Positions 8,839 through 17,630 of a stretch of DNA of 43,494 nt are shown here, in pieces. The stretch lies in NCBI RefSeq assembly GCF_009208075.1, contig NZ_WFKJ01000024.1, forward strand, positions 1-43,494. Direction: 5' to 3'. The notes beneath the pieces are model-generated. The model was not told the origin of the DNA. It ran no database searches and was given only the letters and a program-made list of their open reading frames with translations. The position numbers were made by a program, and so were the translations under genes. Position 1 is the first letter of the stretch, and every line of letters begins with the position of its first letter. Source of the DNA: Poseidonibacter ostreae. Lineage in GTDB: Bacteria > Campylobacterota > Campylobacteria > Campylobacterales > Arcobacteraceae.

Positions 8839-8862
8839 CAGAGCTAAAATGCTCTGCTTTTA
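8839..8862. terminator. Bidirectional hairpin terminator between convergent genes
   Basis: Perfect 6-bp stem CAGAGC (8839-8844) and GCTCTG (8851-8856) with a TAAAAT loop. It is followed by CTTTTATTT on the plus strand and preceded by an A-rich tract giving T residues on the minus strand. It lies exactly between the convergent stops of the GGDEF gene (8833) and the decarboxylase gene (8864). Confidence 0.75.
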
Positions 8863-8863
8863 T

Positions 8864-10678
8864 TTATAATTGATACTCTTTTTTAAACTCATCACTTATG
8901 TCAATAACTCCACGTTCTTGAAGTGACTTAAGTACACTAGGCGTACAATCAACATCATCTGGCCATCTTCTTTTAAAGTTATCTAAGGCATTTTTATTTG
9001 TACTATCAATACAAATTGTATTGTTTTCAATATACACATCTCTATTTGAATCCATATTATTTACAACTCTCCAAACTAACATATAAGAGTTTTCTACATC
9101 ATTTTGATTTGAAGAATCAACAATTACTAAAATTTTTAAATTTCCGTATAGAGGTTTTAAATCTTCAAAAAGTTCTTTTTGATTTCTAGTTTTCTCTACA
9201 GTTATAACAGTTAGTGGATTTTTTGTATCTTTATAATATTGTTTTAAATCTTTTATTTCACTAGTTATTTCTTGCATTTTTTCAAGTAAATCTTTATCAC
9301 TTAAAACTTCAATACCAAGTTCATCAACTTCATCACCAGTACAATCAAGGCCAAGCTTTCCACCAACTGCAAACTTAGGACTTGAGTGATCCAATGCATC
9401 AACAACACCTCTTGTAATTAATATCTCTTCAATATCAACTCTATTTAATATATGTCTAATAATTCCATCATGGTCTGTTAATAAAGGTGCATCTTCACCT
9501 ACAAAAATAGCATGTTTTACAAAAGACATTTGCCCTACTCCCCAAAATGCATGCATCATTTGCTGCGCATGACCTGGATATAAAGTTTTAATTTTTGCTA
9601 AAATTAGATTATGAAATACTCCATTTTCTGGCATATAATAATCAATTAAATCTGGTGCAGTTGTTTTAAGTAATGGTAAAAAGATTCTTTCAGTTGCATG
9701 TCCCATATATTTATCTTCTAATGGCGGTTTTCCTACAACTGTTGCTAAATATGTTGGTTCTTTTTTGTGTGTAATTGCTGTTACTTCCATAAAAGGATAC
9801 TCTTCTTCAAGTGTATAATAACCTGTGTGATCTCCAAAAGGCCCTTCAATTCTTAGCTTACTTGGATCTACAAAACCTTCAATAATAAAGTCATTATCTT
9901 TTGGAACCCAAATATCATTTGTAATAGATTTTACAAGTTGAGCATTTTTCCCTTTTACAAAACCATATAACATTAACTCAAAAATACCTATAGGAAGAGG
10001 TGCTTGCCCACACCAAATATACATAGGATCTCCACCAATACCAACAGAAACTGGCATTTTTTTACCTGCTTTTTTGTATTCATGGAAAAAATGATTTGAG
10101 TCTTTATGAATTTGCCAATGAAGTCCTACAGTATTATCAGCATAAACTTGTAATCTATACATTCCTAAGTTCTTCATTTCTCCATTTAAAGATGTTGTAT
10201 AAACTTGTCCCATTGTAATAAAAGGACCTCCATCTTGTTCCCAAGTAGTCAAAACTGGTAAATCAGATAATTTAGCATCAGCTCCTAATTTAATTACTTC
10301 TTGACACTCACCCTTACCTTTATTCTTTTTAGGAATTGTATTTTTTAATGCAAATAGTTTTCCAAAAGTAGACAGTTTTTCACTAATAGTTGTTGGTGGC
10401 TTCATCTTTAATAAGCTTTCAATCTCATTACCTATTTTATCTCCATCACCAATAAACAGTTTTACTGCTTTTTCATTACAAAATACATTCATTAAAACAG
10501 GTATATCAAATTTTTTATTGTTTTCTTTATCAATAACATTAGTAAAAAGTAAGGCTTTTGAATCCTCTTTCTTTACTTCAATATATGCTATGTGTGGAAT
10601 TTCTAAATTAATATCTAGTTCATCATCTATAATTCTTAATAAATCATTCTTTTTTAATAGTTCAATTGCTTTTTTCAT
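8864..10678 (-). CDS. ubiD: UbiD-family menaquinone biosynthesis decarboxylase
   Basis: Prenyl-FMN-dependent decarboxylase of 604 residues, the size of the SCO4490/MqnL-type subgroup used in the futalosine menaquinone pathway of epsilonproteobacteria rather than the roughly 490-residue ubiquinone UbiD. Recognisable blocks: SDLPVLTTWEQDGGPFITMG (about 138-157), MYRLQ (173-177), and IEGPFGDHTGYY (277-288), which carries a conserved acidic residue of the active site, followed by EEEYPFMEVT. It is monocistronic on the minus strand and shares an 89-nt intergenic region with the divergent patB-like gene. Menaquinone is the electron carrier needed by the complex I and fumarate reductase encoded further along. 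Family is certain; the pathway step is inferred. Confidence 0.88.
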   Translation of the reverse strand: MKKAIELLKKNDLLRIIDDELDINLEIPHIAYIEVKKEDSKALLFTNVIDKENNKKFDIPVLMNVFCNEKAVKLFIGDGDKIGNEIESLLKMKPPTTISEKLSTFGKLFALKNTIPKKNKGKGECQEVIKLGADAKLSDLPVLTTWEQDGGPFITMGQVYTTSLNGEMKNLGMYRLQVYADNTVGLHWQIHKDSNHFFHEYKKAGKKMPVSVGIGGDPMYIWCGQAPLPIGIFELMLYGFVKGKNAQLVKSITNDIWVPKDNDFIIEGFVDPSKLRIEGPFGDHTGYYTLEEEYPFMEVTAITHKKEPTYLATVVGKPPLEDKYMGHATERIFLPLLKTTAPDLIDYYMPENGVFHNLILAKIKTLYPGHAQQMMHAFWGVGQMSFVKHAIFVGEDAPLLTDHDGIIRHILNRVDIEEILITRGVVDALDHSSPKFAVGGKLGLDCTGDEVDELGIEVLSDKDLLEKMQEITSEIKDLKQYYKDTKNPLTVITVEKTRNQKELFEDLKPLYGNLKILVIVDSSNQNDVENSYMLVWRVVNNMDSNRDVYIENNTICIDSTNKNALDNFKRRWPDDVDCTPSVLKSLQERGVIDISDEFKKEYQL

Positions 10679-10754
10679 ATTTTCCTCTGTGTAACCTAAT
10701 AAGGTAATTAGTATAAATCTTATATCATCTTATCAATAAAATATAGTTTATGGT

Positions 10755-10760
10755 AGAGGA
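10755..10760 (+). promoter_or_regulatory. Ribosome binding site deciding the patB-like start
   Basis: AGAGGA lies 7 nt upstream of the ATG at 10768. The in-frame ATG at 10750 lies before this site and has no Shine-Dalgarno of its own, so 10768 is the better start. Confidence 0.7.
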
Positions 10761-10767
10761 TTTATAT

Positions 10768-11940
10768 ATGCTTAATAAAATTAATTACAATTTTGATGAA
10801 AAAATAGATAGAAAAGGTACAAATTGTGCCAAATATGATGGATTAAAAAAATACTTTGGATATGAAGACTTAAATCCACTTTGGGTAGCTGATATGGATT
10901 TTAAAACTCCTACTTTTATAAATGATGAAATAATAAAAGCAGCCCAAAATTCAGTTTATGGCTATAGTATTGATGATGATCAAACTTATAATGCCATAAT
11001 ATCATGGCAAAAAAATAGACATAATTGGGAAATAGAGAAAAAAGACATTTATATGATAAATGGTGTAGTTCCAGCTTATTCTGCTTGTATTGAAGCTTAC
11101 AGTGATATTGATGATGAAGTTATTGTTCAAACTCCTGTTTACCCTCCATTATTTAAAAGTGTTAAAGCAAATAATAGAAAAGTTGTTATTAATGAATTAA
11201 AAGAAAAAGATGGCTATTACACAATGGATTTAGAAGATTTAAAATCTAAAATAACTAAAAAAACAAAAATACTTTGTTTATGTTCCCCACACAATCCTGT
11301 TGGAAGAGTTTGGAGTAAAGAAGAGCTTGAGGATTTAGCAAAAATATGTATTGAGAATAATATAGTAATTGTGTCAGATGAAATTCATTCAGATGTAACA
11401 TTTAAAAAATTCACACCACTTGCTTCTATTTCAGAAGAGATTTCAAATATAACGATTACTCTTAATTCAGCAGGAAAAACATTTAATATAGCAGGACTTA
11501 ATTGTGCTTATGCAATTAGTAAAAATAGTAAAATACTAAGTAGATTTAAAATAATAGCTCAAAAAAGAGAAATTAATTCTGTTAACTTTTTTGGTTATAT
11601 CTCAACAAAGGCTGCTTATGAAAATGGTGCTATTTATGTCGATGAATTAAAAGAATATTTACAAGAAAATATGGAGTTTACAAAAAACTTTCTTTTAGAG
11701 AATAGTCCAAAAATAAACTTTTTGTTACCAGAAGCAACATATCTTTTATGGTTAAATTTTAAAAATACTTCACATTCTCATAAAGAAATAAAAAATATAT
11801 TATTAACACAATCAAAAGTAGCATTAAATGATGGTGTTTCATTTGGTAGCAATGGTGATTCTTATTTTAGACTTAATGTAGCTTTACGTAAAGATGCTCT
11901 AAAAGTCGCTCTAATAGATATTAGTAAGAACTTTAAATAG
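10768..11940 (+). CDS. MalY/PatB-type cystathionine beta-lyase / aminotransferase
   Basis: Fold-type I PLP enzyme of 390 residues, the usual size of MalY/PatB C-S lyases, which split cystathionine or other cysteine S-conjugates into a thiol, pyruvate and ammonia. Family marks: NPLWVADMDFKTPTFI near the N-terminus, CSPHNPVGRVW, VSDEIHSD with the pyridine-nitrogen aspartate, and LNSAGKTFNIAGLN, whose Lys237 (numbered from 10768) should form the Schiff base. The start was moved from the in-frame ATG at 10750 to 10768 because of AGAGGA 7 nt upstream. It stands alone between a divergent decarboxylase and nuoA. Either a sulfur-metabolism lyase or a generic class I/II aminotransferase is possible; MalY/PatB is favoured. 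Confidence 0.85.
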   Translation: MLNKINYNFDEKIDRKGTNCAKYDGLKKYFGYEDLNPLWVADMDFKTPTFINDEIIKAAQNSVYGYSIDDDQTYNAIISWQKNRHNWEIEKKDIYMINGVVPAYSACIEAYSDIDDEVIVQTPVYPPLFKSVKANNRKVVINELKEKDGYYTMDLEDLKSKITKKTKILCLCSPHNPVGRVWSKEELEDLAKICIENNIVIVSDEIHSDVTFKKFTPLASISEEISNITITLNSAGKTFNIAGLNCAYAISKNSKILSRFKIIAQKREINSVNFFGYISTKAAYENGAIYVDELKEYLQENMEFTKNFLLENSPKINFLLPEATYLLWLNFKNTSHSHKEIKNILLTQSKVALNDGVSFGSNGDSYFRLNVALRKDALKVALIDISKNFK

Positions 11941-12030
11941 CAATAAAATAGCAAAGTATTACCTTTTTTCTCACTATTTTAATTATACTTTAGCAAAGCT
12001 CTTAAAAGCTTTCTAAGTATGTAAAATTAG

Positions 12031-12063
12031 TGTACAATCCTAAAACAATATTAATAAATAGGA
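12031..12063 (+). promoter_or_regulatory. Putative nuo operon promoter and nuoA RBS
   Basis: A -10-like TACAAT at 12033-12038, preceded by TG, lies 32 nt before nuoA, and AGGA (12060-12063) provides the Shine-Dalgarno 6 nt before the ATG. No good -35 is visible, which is normal for this bacterial group. A 6-bp hairpin AAAGCT/AGCTTT (11995-12000 with 12007-12012) upstream lacks a T-tract and may be a weak end signal for the preceding gene. Confidence 0.4.
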
Positions 12064-12069
12064 TATGAA

Positions 12070-12432
12070 ATGTCAACAGAATTAGTTCTTGCATCTGTTA
12101 TTTTTGTTACAATTGGTTTCATTCTAGTAGGTGTTTTTGTACTTACAAGGTATATAGGACCTAAAGATGAATTAGCTCAAATGAAAAATACAGTTTATGA
12201 AAGTGGTGTTTCAAACCCTGTAGGAAATACAAACATAAGATTTTCAATCAAGTTTTATCTTGTTGCAATTTTATTTGTTCTATTTGATGTGGAAATAATT
12301 TTTATGTTTCCTTGGGCTGTAAATATTAAAGAACTAGGCTATCTAGGACTTTTTGAAATGTTCATGTTTATGGGACTTTTATTTTCAGGGTTAATCTATA
12401 TTTATAAGAAAAAGGCATTATCATGGGATTAG
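12070..12432 (+). CDS. nuoA: NADH-quinone oxidoreductase subunit A
   Basis: Small membrane subunit of complex I, 120 residues, three membrane helices (about 6-28, 62-82, 90-112). The conserved loop PKDELAQMKNTVYESGVSNPVG (around 31-52) is the region that lines the quinone-site entrance, and LFDVEIIFMFPWA is the family hallmark of the second helix. First gene of the operon; its 3' end overlaps nuoB by 10 nt. Confidence 0.95.
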   Translation: MSTELVLASVIFVTIGFILVGVFVLTRYIGPKDELAQMKNTVYESGVSNPVGNTNIRFSIKFYLVAILFVLFDVEIIFMFPWAVNIKELGYLGLFEMFMFMGLLFSGLIYIYKKKALSWD

Positions 12433-12938
12433 GAGCTGAAGCTGCGTTAGGTGATTCAATAGTTACAACAAAACTTGATCACGCAATAAACTGGGGTAGA
12501 TCTTACTCTTTATGGCCTATGGTATTTGGAACTGCATGCTGTGGAATTGAATTCATGAGTGTTGCAGGAGCTAAATACGATTTATCTAGATTTGGAGCTG
12601 AAGTTGTAAGATTTTCTCCAAGACAAGCTGACTTATTAATTGTTGCAGGAACTATTTCATATAAACAAGCACCTATTTTAAAGAAAATTTATGAGCAAAT
12701 GTGTGAGCCTAAATGGGTAATCTCAATGGGAGCATGTGCATGTTCTGGTGGATTTTATGATAACTATACAACTTTACAAGGAATTGATCAAATTATTCCA
12801 GTAGATGAATATGTAGCAGGTTGCCCTCCAAGACCAGAAGCCGTGCTTGATGCAATTATGAGAATTCAAGAAAAAGCGAATGACGAATCAATTATAAAAG
12901 ATAGAGTAAAAGATTATAAAGGATTCTTAGATGCTTAA
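12423..12938 (+). CDS. nuoB: NADH-quinone oxidoreductase subunit B
   Basis: Peripheral-arm subunit holding cluster N2, the last iron-sulfur centre before quinone, 171 residues. Ligands are visible: adjacent Cys39-Cys40 in GTACCGIE, Cys105 in [10 protein letters not shown], and Cys134 in VAGCPPRPE. An additional Cys107 occupies a position that is not a ligand in characterised enzymes. The gene overlaps nuoA by 10 nt and the nuoCD fusion by 8 nt, indicating coupled translation. Confidence 0.96.
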   Translation: MGLGAEAALGDSIVTTKLDHAINWGRSYSLWPMVFGTACCGIEFMSVAGAKYDLSRFGAEVVRFSPRQADLLIVAGTISYKQAPILKKIYEQMCEPKWVISMGACACSGGFYDNYTTLQGIDQIIPVDEYVAGCPPRPEAVLDAIMRIQEKANDESIIKDRVKDYKGFLDA

Positions 12939-14565
12939 ATGTGATATGTTAATTGAATCAAATGAGATCAAAGCAACTATATTAAAATTAAAAAATGAAG
13001 AAAACTATTCAATCCTTTTAGATATTACTGTAGTTGATTATTTAAAATATCCTGATGTAACTCCTTCAAGATTTGCAGTAGTTTATATATTAAGAGATGC
13101 AACATTTAAAAAACAAATAAGTATAAAATCATATGTTGATGACAATACGCTAACAGTAGATTCTTTAAGTGATATTTACAAATCTGCAAATTGGGCTGAA
13201 AGAGAAGCTTATGACCAATATGGTGTAAACTTTAATGGTCATCCAAATTTAAAAAGAGTTTTAAATCATCATCAATTTGTAGGTCATCCTTTAAGAAAAG
13301 ATTATGAAATCACAAAAGGTCAAATCTGTACAGAAACTGAAGATTTAATGGATGAAATGAATCCTTTACTTACTAGTAAAGGATATACACCTGAAGAAGT
13401 TAATGATTTAATGCTTCTAAATGTTGGACCATCACATCCAGCATCACATGGTACTATTAGAAACTTTGTAGCAATGGAAGGTGAAACAATAACAGCTTGT
13501 GTTACTGAAATTGGATACTTACACAGAGGTTTTGAAAAATCGTGTGAAAATCATACATACTCACAAGTAATTCCATACACAGATAGATTAAATTACTGTA
13601 GTGCAATTTTGAATAATATTGGTTATTCAAAAGCTGTTGAAGAGATGTTAAATATTGATATTACGCAACGTGCTAAATCAATTAGAGTTATAATTGGAGA
13701 GTTAAGTAGAATCATAGATCACCTTGTTTGTAATGCTGCAAATATGGTTGATTTAGGAGGTTTAACTAACTTCTGGTACTTATTTGCTCCTCGTGATACT
13801 GCTTATGATTTATTATCAAAATTAACAGGTGCTAGACTTACAAATACTTATACAAGAATTGGTGGCTTAGAGTTTGACTTATATGATGGTTTTGCAGATG
13901 ATTTAGAAAATGTATTAAAAGAAGTTGAAACTGCATGTTCTGATGCATTAAGTTTAATCGCACATAATAGAATATTCCATGATAGAACACAAGATGTTGG
14001 TGTTATTAAATCTGACTTTGCTTTAAATGCAGGAATTTCAGGTGTTAATTTAAGAGCAACAGGTGTTGCACATGACTTAAGAAAAGATAAGCCTTATTAT
14101 GGTTATGAAAACTATGACTTTGATGTTGTTGTAGGTTCTCATGGTGATGTTTATGACAGAATGATGTGTAGATTTGAAGAAATGGTTCAAAGTACAAAAA
14201 TTATTAGACAAGCTATGAAAGAATTACCAGATGGTCCTATAAATGTTGATGCACCTGGTATCTTATTACCATCTAAAAAAGATGTATATGGAAATATTGA
14301 AGGTTTAATGAATCAATTTAAACTTACATTTGAAGGTATAAAAGTACCAAAAGGTGAATATTATTCTTCAATTGAAGCTGGAAATGGAGAGCTTGGATTC
14401 TTTATAGTAAGTGATGGAGAAGGAAGACCTTATAAAGTAAAATGTAGACCACCTTGTTTTTACTCACTTGGTGCTTATTCTAATATAGTTGAAGGTGGAA
14501 TGCTTGCAGATGCTGTTGTTACAATGGCTAGTATGAACTTTATTGCTGGGGAGTTTGATAGATAA
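12931..14565 (+). CDS. nuoCD: Fused NADH-quinone oxidoreductase subunit C/D
   Basis: One 544-residue chain joins the NuoC domain (about 1-135, ending in the signature [24 protein letters not shown] and GHPLRKDY) to the NuoD domain (from about 160, [14 protein letters not shown], then [11 protein letters not shown], and the C-terminal [20 protein letters not shown]). NuoD frames the quinone-reduction site with NuoB. Fusion occurs in E. coli and some other lineages, whereas the textbook epsilonproteobacterial operons (Campylobacter, Helicobacter) keep C and D separate. The reading frame is continuous through the linker, so this is a real fusion. The stop shares one base with the nuoE start. Confidence 0.95.
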   Translation: MLKCDMLIESNEIKATILKLKNEENYSILLDITVVDYLKYPDVTPSRFAVVYILRDATFKKQISIKSYVDDNTLTVDSLSDIYKSANWAEREAYDQYGVNFNGHPNLKRVLNHHQFVGHPLRKDYEITKGQICTETEDLMDEMNPLLTSKGYTPEEVNDLMLLNVGPSHPASHGTIRNFVAMEGETITACVTEIGYLHRGFEKSCENHTYSQVIPYTDRLNYCSAILNNIGYSKAVEEMLNIDITQRAKSIRVIIGELSRIIDHLVCNAANMVDLGGLTNFWYLFAPRDTAYDLLSKLTGARLTNTYTRIGGLEFDLYDGFADDLENVLKEVETACSDALSLIAHNRIFHDRTQDVGVIKSDFALNAGISGVNLRATGVAHDLRKDKPYYGYENYDFDVVVGSHGDVYDRMMCRFEEMVQSTKIIRQAMKELPDGPINVDAPGILLPSKKDVYGNIEGLMNQFKLTFEGIKVPKGEYYSSIEAGNGELGFFIVSDGEGRPYKVKCRPPCFYSLGAYSNIVEGGMLADAVVTMASMNFIAGEFDR

Positions 14566-15041
14566 TGAAAACATTTGTATTTACAAAAGAAAATGAAGAA
14601 AAGTTCCAAGAACAACTAAAGAAATATCCTAATTCAGATGCTATGATGCTTCCTTGTTTATGGTTAGTACAAGAACAAGAAAACTGGATATCTCCAGAAG
14701 CTATGATATTTATAGCTAATAAACTTAAAAAAACTCCAATTCAAGTATATGAAGTTGCAACTTTTTATACTATGTTTAATTTAAAACCAATTGGTACTTA
14801 TCATATTGAAGTATGTAAAACATTATCTTGTATGTTAATGGGTGCTAATGATTTAATTAAATTTATGAAAGACACTGTTGGTATTGAACCTGGACAAACA
14901 AGTGAAGATGGAAAGTTTCATTTAAGTGCAGTTGAGTGTTTAGGTGCTTGTGGAGGTGCACCTATGTTTGCATTTAACGGTGTTTACAAAGAAAACCAAA
15001 GTGTTGAATCCTTAAAAAAACTTGTTGAAGGATGTAAATAA
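14565..15041 (+). CDS. nuoE: NADH-quinone oxidoreductase subunit E
   Basis: Thioredoxin-like [2Fe-2S] subunit of the NADH-oxidising module, 158 residues. Cluster N1a ligands are all present: Cys84 and Cys89 (CKTLSC) and Cys125 and Cys129 (CLGAC). The helical N-terminus with YEVATFYTMF is typical. Its presence matters because C. jejuni and H. pylori replace NuoE/NuoF with unrelated subunits and do not use NADH. The gene starts in the nuoCD stop codon and ends in the nuoF start (TAATG). Confidence 0.96.
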   Translation: MKTFVFTKENEEKFQEQLKKYPNSDAMMLPCLWLVQEQENWISPEAMIFIANKLKKTPIQVYEVATFYTMFNLKPIGTYHIEVCKTLSCMLMGANDLIKFMKDTVGIEPGQTSEDGKFHLSAVECLGACGGAPMFAFNGVYKENQSVESLKKLVEGCK

Positions 15042-16288
15042 TGGTAGTTAAAGTAGTAAGCAAAAAATTTGATATTCCAGACTATCATAAACTAGAAGTT
15101 GCACAAAAAAATGGTGCATATTCTTCAATAGAAAAACTTTTTACTATGAAACCAGATGAAGTAACTGAAGAAGTTTGCAAATCAGGGTTAAGAGGAAAAG
15201 GAGGCGGTGGAGCTGCTTGTGGTCCTAAGTGGAAACTTATGCCAAAAGATGATCCAAGACCTGCATATTTAATTGTAAATGGGGATGAAAGTGAACCTGG
15301 AACTTTTAAAGATAGACAAATTTTTCAATATGACCCACATCTTTTAATTGAAGGAATAATTTGTTCATCATACGCAATTAATGCTCATCATGCATACATT
15401 TACATAAGAGGTGAATATAAATTTTTCTCTGATAGAGTAGATGAAGCAATACAAGAAGCTTATGCAGCTGGTATTATTGGTGATAGTGTTATGGGACATG
15501 ATTATAAAATGGAAATAACAGTTCACCGTGGAGCTGGAGCTTATATTTGTGGGGAGAAGTCTGCACTTATTGAATCATTAGAGGGTAAAAGGGGACATCC
15601 AAGACTAAAACCACATGGTAAAGAGTGTGAATGGTTCTTTGATAATCCAGCAACTGTAAATAATGTTGAAACAATTGCAACCGTACCTTTTATTGTTGAA
15701 AATGGTTATGAAGCTTATACAGCCTATGGAACAGAAAAATCACCTGGAACAATGTTATTCGCAATGAGTGGGCCTGTTAAAAACCCAGGAGTTTACGAAT
15801 TAGCATTTGGAAACAAAATGATTGACTTCTTAAATGAAGTTGGTGGTGGTATGAGAGATGGTAAAAAATTAAAAGCAATTATTCCTGGAGGATCTTCGTG
15901 TCCTATTCTAACAGCAAAAGAAGTAGAATCCGCAGTATTAGATTATGAGTCTATGTGGGATGTTGGTTCAACTTTAGGAACTGGAGGAATGATTGTAATT
16001 GATGAAGATACTTGTATGGTTGAAGCTGCAAAAAACTTAATTGAGTTTTACCATCATGAATCATGTGGACAGTGTACTCCTTGTAGAGAGGGTTGTGGAT
16101 GGATAGATGATATCCTAGCAAAAATTCTTGCAGGTGAGGGATCAAAAAAAGATATAGATACTATACTTGATGTATGTGTATCGTTAAATGGTAAAACAAT
16201 TTGTGTATTTGCACCAGCTGTTAAAGATATCATTCAAAGCATGGTGCAAAAATTCCCGCAAGAATTTGAAGCATACTTTAAAAATTAA
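15041..16288 (+). CDS. nuoF: NADH-quinone oxidoreductase subunit F
   Basis: Flavoprotein that oxidises NADH, 415 residues. The NADH/FMN site begins GLRGKGGGGAACG at 49-61, followed by NGDESEPGTFKDR and RGAGAYICGEKSALIESLEG. The N3 [4Fe-4S] cluster ligands are Cys342, Cys345, Cys348 (SCGQCTPC) and Cys388. All catalytic elements are intact, so this complex I should accept electrons from NADH. The next gene, 21 nt downstream, is citrate synthase rather than nuoG. Confidence 0.96.
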   Translation: MVVKVVSKKFDIPDYHKLEVAQKNGAYSSIEKLFTMKPDEVTEEVCKSGLRGKGGGGAACGPKWKLMPKDDPRPAYLIVNGDESEPGTFKDRQIFQYDPHLLIEGIICSSYAINAHHAYIYIRGEYKFFSDRVDEAIQEAYAAGIIGDSVMGHDYKMEITVHRGAGAYICGEKSALIESLEGKRGHPRLKPHGKECEWFFDNPATVNNVETIATVPFIVENGYEAYTAYGTEKSPGTMLFAMSGPVKNPGVYELAFGNKMIDFLNEVGGGMRDGKKLKAIIPGGSSCPILTAKEVESAVLDYESMWDVGSTLGTGGMIVIDEDTCMVEAAKNLIEFYHHESCGQCTPCREGCGWIDDILAKILAGEGSKKDIDTILDVCVSLNGKTICVFAPAVKDIIQSMVQKFPQEFEAYFKN

Positions 16289-16309
16289 ATTTTATATTAG
16301 GAGAAATAA

Positions 16310-17596
16310 ATGGCAAAAAATACTTTTACACTAACAGATAATAGAAACGGTAATTCATACGAATATAACGTAATTGATGGAACAAGAGGACCAAGTGTTG
16401 TAGATATTTCTACATTCTATAAAGATTCAGGAATGTTTACTTATGACCCAGGTTATACATCAACTGCATCTTGTGATTCAAAAATCACATTTATTGATGG
16501 AGAAAATTCTGAATTAAGATATAGAGGTTATGATATTGCTGATTTAGCTGGTAAACACTCATTTTTAGATGTTTGTTACTTACTTATGAGAGGTTCTTTA
16601 CCAACTGAAGATGCTTCAAAAAACTTCGATTTAGAAATTAGACATAGATCTTTTTTAAATGAAGGTTTAATTAGAATTTTTGATGCATTACCAGATGGAG
16701 CACATCCAATGGCAACTATGGGTGCAGCAACAATGGCACTTGCAGCATTCTATAAAGATCATTTAAATTTAGAAGATGATAAACAATTTAAAATAATGAG
16801 AAGAAGAATTGTTGCTAAAATGCCTACAATTGCTGCAATGGCATATAGAAACTCTATTGGTACTCCATTAATTTACCCAGATGTAAACAGATACTTTACA
16901 GAAAACTTCTTATATATGTTAAGAGCATATCCAGGTGGTTCTATGAAAAGACTTCCAGATGGAACTAATGAAGAAATTAAACAAATTGAAGTTGATGCAC
17001 TTGATGCAATCTTTACATTACATGCTGATCATGAACAAAATGCATCTACAACTACTGTAAGAAATGTAGGTTCTACTGAAGCACATCCATATGTTGCAAT
17101 TTCTTCAGGTATTGCTGCATTATGGGGTTCTGCTCATGGTGGTGCAAATGAAAAAGTAATGGATCAATTAAAAATGATTGGTGATATTAAAAATGTACCT
17201 TCATTTATTGCTAAAGCAAAAGATAGAAATGATCCATTTAGACTTATGGGATTTGGACATAGAGTTTATAAAAATAGAGATCCAAGAGCTGAGTGTTTAA
17301 AAGGTTTACAAGATCAACTAAGAGTTGAGTTAAAACTTGATTCTAAATTATTAGATATTGCTGCTGCTGTTGAAGAAGCTGCATTAAGTGATGACTACTT
17401 TAAAGAAAGAGGTTTATACCCAAATATTGACTTCTATTCAGGTGTTATCTTAACTGCATTAAAAATTCCAGTTGAAATGTTTACACCAATTTTCGTAATC
17501 GGTAGAACTCCAGGTTGGATTTCACAATGGTCTGAATTAAAACAAGATCCTAAGCATAAAATTGCAAGACCTAGACAATTATATACAGGTAACTAA
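16310..17596 (+). CDS. gltA: Citrate synthase (type II) embedded in the nuo operon
   Basis: Condenses oxaloacetate with acetyl-CoA to citrate; 428 residues, the length of the hexameric type II enzymes that NADH can inhibit allosterically. The catalytic triad is His276 (GSAHGGANE), His317 (GFGHRVYKNRDPR) and Asp374 (IDFYSG). Each is exactly 12 higher than in E. coli GltA (264, 305, 362). Strong Shine-Dalgarno TAGGAGA at 16298-16304. It sits between nuoF and nuoG on the same strand, 21 nt and 34 nt from them, with no visible terminator, so it should be co-transcribed with complex I. The pairing of the main TCA entry enzyme with the main NADH oxidase makes metabolic sense, but co-regulation is inference. 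Confidence 0.97.
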   Translation: MAKNTFTLTDNRNGNSYEYNVIDGTRGPSVVDISTFYKDSGMFTYDPGYTSTASCDSKITFIDGENSELRYRGYDIADLAGKHSFLDVCYLLMRGSLPTEDASKNFDLEIRHRSFLNEGLIRIFDALPDGAHPMATMGAATMALAAFYKDHLNLEDDKQFKIMRRRIVAKMPTIAAMAYRNSIGTPLIYPDVNRYFTENFLYMLRAYPGGSMKRLPDGTNEEIKQIEVDALDAIFTLHADHEQNASTTTVRNVGSTEAHPYVAISSGIAALWGSAHGGANEKVMDQLKMIGDIKNVPSFIAKAKDRNDPFRLMGFGHRVYKNRDPRAECLKGLQDQLRVELKLDSKLLDIAAAVEEAALSDDYFKERGLYPNIDFYSGVILTALKIPVEMFTPIFVIGRTPGWISQWSELKQDPKHKIARPRQLYTGN

Positions 17597-17630
17597 GAAT
17601 TAAAATAAACAAGTGTAAGGGGTAAAATAA

